Made by a program: the position numbers and the translations under genes. Below, one piece after another: positions 1 to 8,485 of a stretch of 64,000 nucleotides of DNA. How positions within the stretch are numbered: the stretch's first letter is position 1; every line of letters begins with the position of its first letter. The notes under the pieces are model-generated. The model worked only from the letters and a program-made list of their open reading frames with translations, had not been told where the DNA came from and ran no database searches. Source of the stretch: Silvibacterium bohemicum (lineage in GTDB: Bacteria; Acidobacteriota; Terriglobia; Terriglobales; Acidobacteriaceae); contig NZ_LBHJ01000012.1 of assembly GCF_001006305.1 (NCBI RefSeq), positions 284,231-348,230 of the forward strand. Direction: 5' to 3'.

Positions 1-1134
1 GTGGCGCTTGGGAATGCATCACTCTCCGATGCCGGACGGATGCAGCGAGCGATCGATGAGCTGACTCGCGCCGCGCAGCTTGCTCCAGAGAATGCCGTTG
101 TGCAGGTCGAATTGGGTCGAGCGCTTACGAATTCAGGCCGCGATGAAGAGGCTATTCCGCACTTCGAGCAGGCGCGGAAGCTCGACCCTGCAGCGATTGA
201 GGCGACGAACCAGCTGGCCATGGCTCTGCAGCGAACTGGAGCGGTGAGCCGTGCGATTCCACTCTTCGAGCAGATCGTAAGCGCGCAGCCGCAGAACACG
301 GCGGCGCTCTCGAATCTCGCGGTCGCGCTGATCCAGACGGGGAAGGCGAAGGATGCCATCGGTTATTGCCAGCGAGTTCTGACGATTGCCCCCGGCGATG
401 CGGGCGCTCATCAGATTCTCGGCGCCGCATATTTGCAGGAGAGCGACATCGACGATGCGATGCGAGAATTTCGCAGCGCTCTTGCCGCGACGCCTGATAA
501 TTCGCAGCTGCATTACAACCTTGGTTTAGCTTTCAAGCTGAAGGACAATCTTCCGGATGCGGTGAAGGAGTTGGAGGAGGCGGCGCGGCTCGATCCGGCG
601 TCGCCCGACGCGCCTTACACCCTGGGCATCCTGTATATGCAGGCGGGGCGCTTCGATGATGCAGTGAAGAACCTTACCTCGTCTCTCGATCGGAGGCCCG
701 GCAATGGCGATGGATGGGCCGTGCTGGGCAGCGTCTATCGCCAGCAGGGAAAGAATGATGATGCTGCTCGGGCTCTGCGGAAGGCTATCGAGCTTCTTCC
801 GAATCAGCCGGGGCCGCACATTACGCTGGCCAGCGTTCTGCAGGAAGAAGGCAAGCGCGACGAAGCTGCAGTGGAACGCAAGCAGGCCGCCGACCTCACC
901 CGAGTCGCGGTGAACCGGCAGCGTGCGCAGTTCGCAACGAATACGGCGAACGCCTACCTCGAGAAAGGGCAGATTGCCGACGCTGTTGCGCATTATCGTG
1001 ACGCCATTACCAGCGATCCGAGTTATGTGGACGCGCATCTTCAGTTGGCCATCGCATACGATCGGGAGGGTCGCGGCGCGGACGCAGCGAACGAACGCGC
1101 GGCAGCGGAGAAGCTGGGGGGCAATCATCCGTAG
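1..1134 (+). CDS. TPR-repeat protein, 5' end cut by the window edge
   Basis: The visible 377 residues are almost entirely tandem 34-residue tetratricopeptide repeats, roughly ten units with the usual pattern of small and aromatic residues and the closing 'LDP' or 'APxN' turns. No signal peptide or enzymatic domain is seen. The reading frame is open at base 1, where a GTG happens to lie, so the true start is probably upstream. TPR arrays are protein-interaction scaffolds. The gene lies 90 bases before a CRTAC1-type exported protein, and a TPR-tailed cytochrome follows on the other strand, so these three may act together. The specific partner is unknown. Confidence 0.85.
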   Translation: MALGNASLSDAGRMQRAIDELTRAAQLAPENAVVQVELGRALTNSGRDEEAIPHFEQARKLDPAAIEATNQLAMALQRTGAVSRAIPLFEQIVSAQPQNTAALSNLAVALIQTGKAKDAIGYCQRVLTIAPGDAGAHQILGAAYLQESDIDDAMREFRSALAATPDNSQLHYNLGLAFKLKDNLPDAVKELEEAARLDPASPDAPYTLGILYMQAGRFDDAVKNLTSSLDRRPGNGDGWAVLGSVYRQQGKNDDAARALRKAIELLPNQPGPHITLASVLQEEGKRDEAAVERKQAADLTRVAVNRQRAQFATNTANAYLEKGQIADAVAHYRDAITSDPSYVDAHLQLAIAYDREGRGADAANERAAAEKLGGNHP

Positions 1135-1224
1135 ATACAGATCGAATAGCTATTCGAACTACTCCGCCCGCGTGAGCACCCATGCGATACGAAGGACAGT
1201 TGCGCGATGCGGACGTGGGCCGGC

Positions 1225-3108
1225 ATGAATCGACGACGCTTTCTTTCTTCGCTCAGCCGCACGGCTCTGGTGCTGCCCTTTGCCGATCTCTTATGGCTGG
1301 CTACACCTCCATGGATGCGCGGGAAGCGCTCTGCCGTGCAGGGCGCAATCGATGCCGCGCAGAGCCAGATGGGTGGAGCGCAGCCGGTCTATGAGGCGAA
1401 GCCGATGCCTCCACCGCCGGGACCTGTCTCTCCGATTGCGGGAACTCCGCTTGGACTGCAGTTCGTCGATGTGGCTGCACAAGCCGGATTGAACGCGAAA
1501 ACGATCTATGGCGGCGAGGGAAAGAATAAATATCTTCTCGAAACCACCGGCTGCGGAGTGGCGTTCTACGACTACGATCACGACGGCTGGCTGGACATCT
1601 TCCTGGTCAATGGCTGGCGGCTGGAGGGCTTTGCAAAAAGAATGGAGCCCACCTGCCATCTCTTTAATAACAACCGCGACGGCACGTTCACGGATGTCAC
1701 GGCCAAGGCAGGCCTGCTGCGCAGCGGCTGGGGGCAGGCGTGCTGCGTAGGCGACTACAACAACGACGGCTTCGACGATCTCTTCGTCAGCTACTACGGG
1801 CAGAACGCGCTCTTTCGTAACAACGGCAGTGGCAAATTCACCGACGTCACGGCTCAAGCGGGGCTGGCGCAAACAAAGACGCGCTGGAATTCCGGCTGCG
1901 CCTTTCTTGACTATGACCGTGACGGCCACCTCGATCTCTTCGTCGCCAACTATATCGATCTCGACCTGAAGACTGCGCCCACACCGGAGTCGGCGAACTG
2001 CGCCTATAAGGGCATCCCCGTGGCCTGCGGTCCACCCGGCCTGCCCGGCGGGAAGAATATTCTCTATCGCAACAATGGAGACGGCACGTTCAGCGATGTT
2101 TCCGAGAAGAGCGGCATGTGGGGAACGCTGGGCAACTACGGGCTCAGCGTGGCCGTCGCCGATTTCGACAACGATGGCTGGCCCGATATCTATGTCGCGA
2201 ACGATTCCACCGCGGCTACGCTTTATGTCAACCAGAAGGACGGCACCTTTCGCGATGTTGCGATTGAGTCAGGCGCTGCGCTCTCGCCCGATGGCAAGCC
2301 GCAGGCGGGCATGGGTGTCTCGGTCGGCGACTACAACCGCGACGGCAGCCTGGATATCGCGAAGACCAACTTCGCCGGCGATACCGACTCGCTCTACGCG
2401 AACATGGGCGACGGCAGCTTCGAAGATCGCACTTACCTTGCCGGTCTGGGCATCAACACACGCTATCTCGGCTGGGGCATTGGATTTTTCGACATGGATA
2501 ACGATGGCTGGCTCGATCTGCTGGTCTCGAACGGACACGTCTATCCCGAGGTCAGTAGCTCGAAGACCGAAGCTCCTTATGCCGAGCCGAAGTATCTCTA
2601 CCGCAACCTTCGCAATGGACGCTTCGAGGATGTTTCGTCGCAGGGAGGTTCGGGCATCACTACACCGGCACCCGCGCGTGGCTGCGCTTTCGGCGACTAC
2701 GACAACGACGGCGATCTGGATGTTGTTGTGAATTGTGTGAATGCAGCGCCGCAGCTGCTGCGCTGCGATTCGACATGGAAGCGCAGCTGGATCAAGGTGA
2801 AGGCCGTCGGTGTGAAGTCGAACAGGACCGGCATCGGCGCGCGGGTGAAGGTGGTAGCGCGAACGCAGAAGGATGCCGCGCTCACGCAGATCGATGAAGT
2901 GCGCAGCGGCGGCAGCTACTATTCGCAGAACGATCTGCGTTTGCATTTCGGTCTGGACGAGGCCATGGTGGTCGACCTGATCGAGGTTCGCTGGCCTTCG
3001 GGGGAGGTGGATACCTTCGAGAAGCTTGCCGTGAACCGGCTGTACATTCTCGAAGAGGGCAGCAAAATCGCGAAATCGGAGATGCTGGTTCCGGCAAAGA
3101 AAAGCTGA
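1225..3108 (+). CDS. Tat-exported CRTAC1-like protein with FG-GAP repeats and ASPIC/UnbV domain
   Basis: The start at 1225 gives an N-terminus MNRRRFLSSLSRTALVLPF, a twin-arginine signal; an in-frame ATG at 1207 adds only six residues and is less likely. Seven FG-GAP units follow, each with a calcium-binding D-x-[DN]-x-D-G core (DYDHDGWLD, DYNNDGFDD, DYDRDGHLD, DFDNDGWPD, DYNRDGSLD, DMDNDGWLD, DYDNDGDLD), enough for one seven-bladed beta-propeller. The last ~100 residues match the ASPIC/UnbV domain (IGARVKV ... VRWPSG). The protein should fold in the cytoplasm and act in the periplasm or outside. Members of this family often sit beside TPR proteins and multihaem cytochromes, as here, but no reaction is established. 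Family assignment is firm; function is not. Confidence 0.88.
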   Translation: MNRRRFLSSLSRTALVLPFADLLWLATPPWMRGKRSAVQGAIDAAQSQMGGAQPVYEAKPMPPPPGPVSPIAGTPLGLQFVDVAAQAGLNAKTIYGGEGKNKYLLETTGCGVAFYDYDHDGWLDIFLVNGWRLEGFAKRMEPTCHLFNNNRDGTFTDVTAKAGLLRSGWGQACCVGDYNNDGFDDLFVSYYGQNALFRNNGSGKFTDVTAQAGLAQTKTRWNSGCAFLDYDRDGHLDLFVANYIDLDLKTAPTPESANCAYKGIPVACGPPGLPGGKNILYRNNGDGTFSDVSEKSGMWGTLGNYGLSVAVADFDNDGWPDIYVANDSTAATLYVNQKDGTFRDVAIESGAALSPDGKPQAGMGVSVGDYNRDGSLDIAKTNFAGDTDSLYANMGDGSFEDRTYLAGLGINTRYLGWGIGFFDMDNDGWLDLLVSNGHVYPEVSSSKTEAPYAEPKYLYRNLRNGRFEDVSSQGGSGITTPAPARGCAFGDYDNDGDLDVVVNCVNAAPQLLRCDSTWKRSWIKVKAVGVKSNRTGIGARVKVVARTQKDAALTQIDEVRSGGSYYSQNDLRLHFGLDEAMVVDLIEVRWPSGEVDTFEKLAVNRLYILEEGSKIAKSEMLVPAKKS

Positions 3109-3122
3109 CCGCGTTCGAACCT

Positions 3123-4820
3123 TCAATGCGCCGCGCACGGCTTTACTCCCGAGCGAATGGCGCTCTGCAGCAAACGCGCGCGCTGGTCGTCCGGAGAAAA
3201 GAGCAGCACGCGGTCGAGCGTTGCCAGCGCTGCCTCACGCTGGCCGAGACCGCATTCAACTTCGGCGAGGTTTTCGCCCGCAGCCAGTTGTGTGGGATCG
3301 TGAGCGAAGGCGGATTGCCAGAGCCGAAGCGCCGATGGCAAATCGTGATTGCGTGCGTCAATCAACGCGAGATTGCCTTCGGCTACGGCATCGAAGGAAT
3401 CGGCTTTGAGCGCGGCTTGGTATTCGGTCTGGGCCGCTGCTGTTTGCCCCATCAGCTGTTCGAGAAAGCCAAGCTCGGTATGCAGCTCATGGTCGGTTTC
3501 GCCCGGCTCGGCCTGCTCTGCGGAGAGCAGCAGCTTATAGGCCCGACGCGCGGCCTGCTCGTCGCCGTGAGTTGCGAGCTGGGCATACGCGAGGCCCATA
3601 TCGCGATCGGAGACCTTCGCCTCGTGCAGGGCCACGAGAGCATCGCTGCGCGGAGCCGCCGCGACGGCCACGGCCGGCAGCTGGATGCGATGATCGGTCA
3701 CCTGCTCGTGGGCGATGTCCGTTGTCGACGAGCGCGGCATGTGGCATGACGAACAATCCTGCTGCTCGGGATGGTGCTGCGTTGCGTAGGTCGGCTGCGA
3801 ATGGCAGCCGAGGCAGCTCTTCCGATAGAACTGCACGCGCTCTTCCGGAGCAGGCGAGCTGTGCGGATCGTGACAGGTGGTGCAGGTGAGCTTATCGCCC
3901 GAGGCCCGCTTGCACGCGCTCTGCTGCAGGGCTTCCCATTGGCTGGTGGCGCGGCCTCCGGAGCCCGACTCCTGAGCGCGGACAAAGAAAAGCGCGTAGT
4001 CGAAGATGCTGTCTCCGGGCTTGAATGCGCCCAGCGACTTGCCCTGGCGGACGACGATCACCTTGCCTTCGAGATGGCAGTTGAGGCAGACCGAATCGCG
4101 GCGGATAGGTTCGAACGATGCCGGGTTCAGAATGGGTGCGTGGCCCTTGGCCGCGATGTGCGCGGAGGCCTCTCCATGGCAGGCGGTGCAGGTGATGCCT
4201 CCGGCGAGAAAGGGCTGCGCGGCAAAGTGGTTGCGCGCATCGGGCAGAGAGGGCTGCAGCGACGAGGCATGGCAGCGCAGGCAGCTGACGTCGACCGGCA
4301 GGGTGAGAGGCATCTGCCTGGCAGACAGATAATTCGGGGTCATATCCCAGATGCCTTTTTTTGCATACCAGTTGATGGGCAGCTCGAACCAATAGCCCTG
4401 CTGCTCAAAAAGGTAGGTCCGGCCGCGCCTGCCGGAGCCGAGGAAGTAGAGCAACTGCTGCTGCCCATGCAAAGCGCCGCCCGGCGTCGAGGCATCGCGG
4501 TCATAGGACAGGAACACACGTCCGGCGTCCTCGTAAACGCGATAGTGGATGCCGGAAGCTTGATGGACAAAATCCGCGGGAGTGAACCCATCAACAGATG
4601 TCAACCTATCAGCCGCAGGGCCGCTGGCGTTCGCCATGGGAGTGCGGCGATAACGCTCGTAGATCGCTCGATGGCACGAGGCGCAGGCAGCGTTGGGGTC
4701 GGGAGCAGCGTCCGCTGGGGCGGCGAAGGCTCGGTTACAGACGAGGAACTGGATGACGACCGCTAGAAGACAAGCTGGGGCGCACCGCTGGCCGGACATC
4801 CGTAGTCGAAATGCCATCAT
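3123..4820 (-). CDS. Seven-haem c-type cytochrome with C-terminal TPR region
   Basis: The 565-residue product begins with a hydrophobic export signal (about residues 14-34). It then carries seven CxxCH haem-binding motifs at residues 46, 180, 211, 245, 313, 336 and 356 (CASCH, CLRCH, CTACH, CLNCH, CTTCH, CLGCH, CSSCH). Residues ~380-560 contain no haem motif and look like TPR helices. It is therefore a periplasmic or outer-membrane-associated electron carrier with a built-in protein-docking tail. It converges on the FG-GAP/ASPIC gene with only 14 bases between the two stop codons. The spacing of haems does not match NrfA or small tetrahaem proteins. The redox partner is unknown. Confidence 0.88.
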   Translation of the reverse strand: MMAFRLRMSGQRCAPACLLAVVIQFLVCNRAFAAPADAAPDPNAACASCHRAIYERYRRTPMANASGPAADRLTSVDGFTPADFVHQASGIHYRVYEDAGRVFLSYDRDASTPGGALHGQQQLLYFLGSGRRGRTYLFEQQGYWFELPINWYAKKGIWDMTPNYLSARQMPLTLPVDVSCLRCHASSLQPSLPDARNHFAAQPFLAGGITCTACHGEASAHIAAKGHAPILNPASFEPIRRDSVCLNCHLEGKVIVVRQGKSLGAFKPGDSIFDYALFFVRAQESGSGGRATSQWEALQQSACKRASGDKLTCTTCHDPHSSPAPEERVQFYRKSCLGCHSQPTYATQHHPEQQDCSSCHMPRSSTTDIAHEQVTDHRIQLPAVAVAAAPRSDALVALHEAKVSDRDMGLAYAQLATHGDEQAARRAYKLLLSAEQAEPGETDHELHTELGFLEQLMGQTAAAQTEYQAALKADSFDAVAEGNLALIDARNHDLPSALRLWQSAFAHDPTQLAAGENLAEVECGLGQREAALATLDRVLLFSPDDQRARLLQSAIRSGVKPCAAH

Positions 4821-4903
4821 CCGCCACCAGGGAGCGTCTTCGGCCTTCCATCATAGCTTGGTGGGTAAAAGACCTGCGAGTCTTCAGTCCTACATATTCG
4901 GCT

Positions 4904-6049
4904 TCAGTTAGAAGCAACCAGCCAGACGGATTCTACGGATTTGCTTAGCTCATATTGCCCAAGCTCATTAGGGTGGGTTTGATCATTCATCTCCGGTGCT
5001 GTGCCAAGCATGAATTGCCGAGTATCAAATATCCGAACTGTCAGTCCATCTTTAGAGAGCAGGTCCACGTCGGCCTCGATATCGTTGATATAGTTTTGGC
5101 ACGGACCGTCAGAAGCATCGCAGACAGTCCCCGGCAACTGGTAAGGAATCGTCCCGGCCAATACAGTGGGAAGCTGGTTGGAGGAGGGCTGGGCCGGGAA
5201 TCCAACGCCGACAACGGAGACACCACTTACACCGTCACTCGTTTGAGTGAATGTGACCACATGTATTCCTGCCGGCACCGGTGGCAGGCGAAGAAAACCT
5301 AGGGACGTGGAGGTGCCATTTCTAGTGGCTATCTCGGGGTTTGTCCCAACTTCGCCCGAACCAACGATCAATCCGTCAATCGAGTAGTTGTACGTCCCAT
5401 TGCTGCCGTCGATGATGAGGGGCCATGCATAGATCGGACCGTCTTGCGGGGTCGTAATTGTGAAGCTAATGGATGCTCCTTTGGCTTCGCCGGTCCATGC
5501 GTTCCAATGATTCAAATTGTCAATCGTGTTGGCGCCGGTAGTTGTGACTGCATTAGAGGTAGCCAGAATTTTATGCTCGGCAGGGATGGCAAGCCATGAA
5601 ACAGCGGCCAGATGACAAGCTTTAAAGACCGCCTCGTAGGGACCGACACCCTTGTCAAAGACATCGTTCGTCCCAATAAGCAAGCTATATGTCGGATGTG
5701 ATGCAAGAGTGGGCGCGTCCTCGTTAGGGAAAATTTGCCTCGCTGAAACGTCACAAGCCTGATCGCCAGGTATTGCATTGTCGGCATAGGTTACTTGCTC
5801 ATTTTCGGCAACGAAAGCAGGATAGGGCCTCTGGGAGCCACTCAGTGTTTCGCCGAACGTAATTGAGTCGCCGTAGGCGCGGTATTGTGCCGCAGAAGTC
5901 GCCACTGGACTCTGTAATGCAGCCATTATGGCGGCCGGAACACGGCCTGGCGAAACACCGCAGCCGATCAAAAGAGGAGTCAATATCGAGAACCCGGCAA
6001 TTACTGCTTTCACACCTCGCAGTAATTTTACTTCGCGAAATAAATACAT
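4904..6049 (-). CDS. SGNH/GDSL-family hydrolase, putative lipoprotein
   Basis: The preferred ATG at 6049 has an AGGGA upstream; a TTG at 6073 would add eight residues and overlap the gene before it. The N-terminus has a hydrophobic stretch ending in a lipobox-like LIGC (Cys30). SGNH blocks are present: GDSI near residue 60, GTND at 126-129, and a C-terminal DQTH (Asp356, His359), which together form the catalytic set. An insert of about 150 residues between blocks III and V looks beta-rich, so it may be a carbohydrate-binding insertion. The gene lies 8 bases after a membrane acyltransferase that itself has an SGNH domain. A role as O-acetyl esterase or acyltransferase on the surface glycan is inferred from that pairing. 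Confidence 0.75.
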   Translation of the reverse strand: MYLFREVKLLRGVKAVIAGFSILTPLLIGCGVSPGRVPAAIMAALQSPVATSAAQYRAYGDSITFGETLSGSQRPYPAFVAENEQVTYADNAIPGDQACDVSARQIFPNEDAPTLASHPTYSLLIGTNDVFDKGVGPYEAVFKACHLAAVSWLAIPAEHKILATSNAVTTTGANTIDNLNHWNAWTGEAKGASISFTITTPQDGPIYAWPLIIDGSNGTYNYSIDGLIVGSGEVGTNPEIATRNGTSTSLGFLRLPPVPAGIHVVTFTQTSDGVSGVSVVGVGFPAQPSSNQLPTVLAGTIPYQLPGTVCDASDGPCQNYINDIEADVDLLSKDGLTVRIFDTRQFMLGTAPEMNDQTHPNELGQYELSKSVESVWLVASN

Positions 6050-6056
6050 GATCGAA

Positions 6057-8078
6057 CTAGTCCCTGTGATCAATAACGGATTGCCAAAAAGTTCGTGTTA
6101 CAAGCGTAGATCCGGAGATCGTAAAATGAGATTGATCGTATGTTATCAAGTCGTTCCACGTTGGCCCTGTTGTGACCAAACAACTGGTTTGATCACATAG
6201 CTGGTCAAAAATCGATACATAGACCGCTCCTGCACCTACGGATGCTGCAACTAGCGCACTATCATCGTGGGCTTCGAGGAGACTGCGTCCTAGGCGAAGC
6301 GGAACAGCTTCATTTGGATTGCGGCGAATTTCGCCTGCCAGCAGCCCAGCTACGGGCCGCTTCCAAAGGGGGACGGAACCGATGACAATGACTCGCGGGT
6401 CCCCGGCTGCTTTAACGAGTTCAATTGTCCGCGAAAGTTTTTCCATCCGATCATGGCGGCTTTGGTCAGGCGCAGTTTGATCCCAGTCCGCAGACAGAAC
6501 AACGACATCAGGCTTCAGGTTTCTGATCCGATCCAAAATGGCTTGGTTGATCGAAAGGCACCGGGGCCGCTCCCGTATCGGCAATTCCATGATGGGAGGA
6601 CACATGGAGGCAGTGAATTGGGCGAGACGCACATTCGATGTCCCTTGAAGTGCCCTGAAGCCTGGAAACAGATCCGCTGCATGAGAATCTCCCCACAGGA
6701 CTACCAGAGGTTCCTTCGAGGGGCTATCGTTGGAATCTATGCAGCTTCCAGCAAAAGAAGAAGGGGACTGGTCCTGGCGAAGAAAACAAACGCCGTCGCG
6801 CCATGCCTTGCTGAGGCTGTCGCTAGCATCGTGGTCCAGGGCCACAATGTTTTTCGGGAACCTTGCAGGAAAACCATTTGCCGCTATAACTAAAACGCCA
6901 AAAAGGCCAGTGAGGACTATAGCGCCGGCAAGGTACAAAGCTCCTCTCCGTCGTCGTCCTTTGTCTTTGACAAGACGAATCGGAAGTTCAATATAACGAT
7001 AGGTTAGCGCGGCAAGGATGAACGCCAGAAAAATCAGCCCTATCTTCTCGCTACGGTAAATCGGAATTCCCCAAGTATCGCTGGCAATCCGAGTAAAAGA
7101 GAGAAGTGGCCAATGCCACAAATAAAGTGGATAACTGATTAGACCTATAAGTACCGCCGGCTTAGACGAAAATATGGTCCGGTTTACCCATGCGGTTTCG
7201 CCTGCGGCGATCAATGCCACTGCCGCAGTTACTGGGAGCAATGCCCACCAGCCCGGAAAAGCATCGAACTGATTGATCGCAAACTCGGACGTCAGTAGTA
7301 GCGCCATGCCTGCAATGCTGGCGGCATGACGCCAGAAAGCGGTCCTTTTATCTGGCTCATCCGATTGTTCGGAGCCGTGCATCCAAAGCGCCAGACCGGC
7401 GCCTGCCAAGAGTTCCCAGAATCGAGAGAACGGCAGGAAGTATGTTGCCGCGCCGAAGCGGGAAACAAGCAGAACATTTACAAGCATCGACAAAGATGCA
7501 ATTGTGATGAACGCAATGGCCATCGGATGGCGTGAGCCGGCTCGGTACATTGCCATACAAATCAGAGGAAAAATGAGATAGTACTGTTCTTCGACGCCCA
7601 GCGACCAAAGATGCAGCAAGGGCTTCAGGGCAGCGTCGGGAGAAAAGTATCCGGACTGCAGCCACATGACGAAATTCGCCACGAAAGCGCTGCCCCCTAA
7701 AACCTGTTGTCCGAGCGCCACAAAGCCAGAAGGCATAAGCAGCATCCAACCGCCTGCACAGACAAAGCACAGGACAATCAGGAGTGCCGGATAAATCCGC
7801 CTGATTCGTCGAGTGTAAAACTCGACGATGCTGAAGGTTTGAAACCGGAGCTCCTGGTAGATGATGGAAGAAATTAAAAAACCGGAAATCACAAAGAAGA
7901 TATCGACACCGACAAATCCGCCGGGAAATTTAGCTGGTGCGAAATGATACCCAAGTACCGACAAGACAGCTGCTGCACGCATTCCGTCGATGTCGCGCCG
8001 GTAACGGATCTTCCTTTCAGGTGTGGGGTCCGTCTTTGTGACTTCGCGCTGTTCGGCGATTGTCTGGAGGAAGTCCAT
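6057..8078 (-). CDS. Membrane acyltransferase (acyltransferase-3) with C-terminal SGNH domain
   Basis: This 673-residue protein has the OafA-type architecture. Residues ~28-380 hold about ten membrane helices, with the family's N-terminal signature (YRRDIDGMRA followed by a conserved His at about 45) and the GVDIFFVISGFLI block. Residues ~430-670 form a periplasmic SGNH domain with LWGDSHA and a C-terminal DQSHF (Asp648, His651). Related proteins move acetyl groups across the inner membrane and place them on O-antigen or other glycans. It is the upstream partner of the SGNH lipoprotein gene at 4904-6049. The acetyl-type substrate is known for the family; the acceptor sugar here is unknown. 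Confidence 0.88.
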   Translation of the reverse strand: MDFLQTIAEQREVTKTDPTPERKIRYRRDIDGMRAAAVLSVLGYHFAPAKFPGGFVGVDIFFVISGFLISSIIYQELRFQTFSIVEFYTRRIRRIYPALLIVLCFVCAGGWMLLMPSGFVALGQQVLGGSAFVANFVMWLQSGYFSPDAALKPLLHLWSLGVEEQYYLIFPLICMAMYRAGSRHPMAIAFITIASLSMLVNVLLVSRFGAATYFLPFSRFWELLAGAGLALWMHGSEQSDEPDKRTAFWRHAASIAGMALLLTSEFAINQFDAFPGWWALLPVTAAVALIAAGETAWVNRTIFSSKPAVLIGLISYPLYLWHWPLLSFTRIASDTWGIPIYRSEKIGLIFLAFILAALTYRYIELPIRLVKDKGRRRRGALYLAGAIVLTGLFGVLVIAANGFPARFPKNIVALDHDASDSLSKAWRDGVCFLRQDQSPSSFAGSCIDSNDSPSKEPLVVLWGDSHAADLFPGFRALQGTSNVRLAQFTASMCPPIMELPIRERPRCLSINQAILDRIRNLKPDVVVLSADWDQTAPDQSRHDRMEKLSRTIELVKAAGDPRVIVIGSVPLWKRPVAGLLAGEIRRNPNEAVPLRLGRSLLEAHDDSALVAASVGAGAVYVSIFDQLCDQTSCLVTTGPTWNDLITYDQSHFTISGSTLVTRTFWQSVIDHRD

Positions 8079-8485
8079 GAAGGCATTCTAAGCGAGTGCC
8101 CGATCTTCACGGCAAATTCTCGCGTTGGTGCCGACAGTCTTCATCCAGTGCCTGGGCAACAGCCCATGCGTTAAAGTGGGCGCATAAGAAGAATTATGTC
8201 GTAGGTGATTGCGATCGCGATCAAATTAGACTGCAACGATTTAGAAAAGACTACAGCTCTTCGCAATTTGAAGATCAACTTTCATCGCGCTTCAAAACAT
8301 CGTTTCGTGATGGAAAGCCCAGGTTATAACAGCCCCGGAAAGGCGGTCCGTGATTGAATTGGCCTTGGGGTTGGAGGCTTTTCTGCCAACAGCATTGCAA
8401 GCACGATTCTGATGATGTCAATGACTACGGGTTGCTTTGACGTAAATGGGCGTCAGACGAGATCCTCATCCACAGGCGGTGGAAG
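8079..8485. other. 407-base intergenic region
   Basis: This is the space between the divergent acyltransferase gene and the beta-helix protein gene. It should contain both promoters. I found no convincing open frame, inverted repeat or promoter match. The last bases (GGTGGAAG) act as a ribosome-binding site for the plus-strand gene. Confidence 0.4.
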
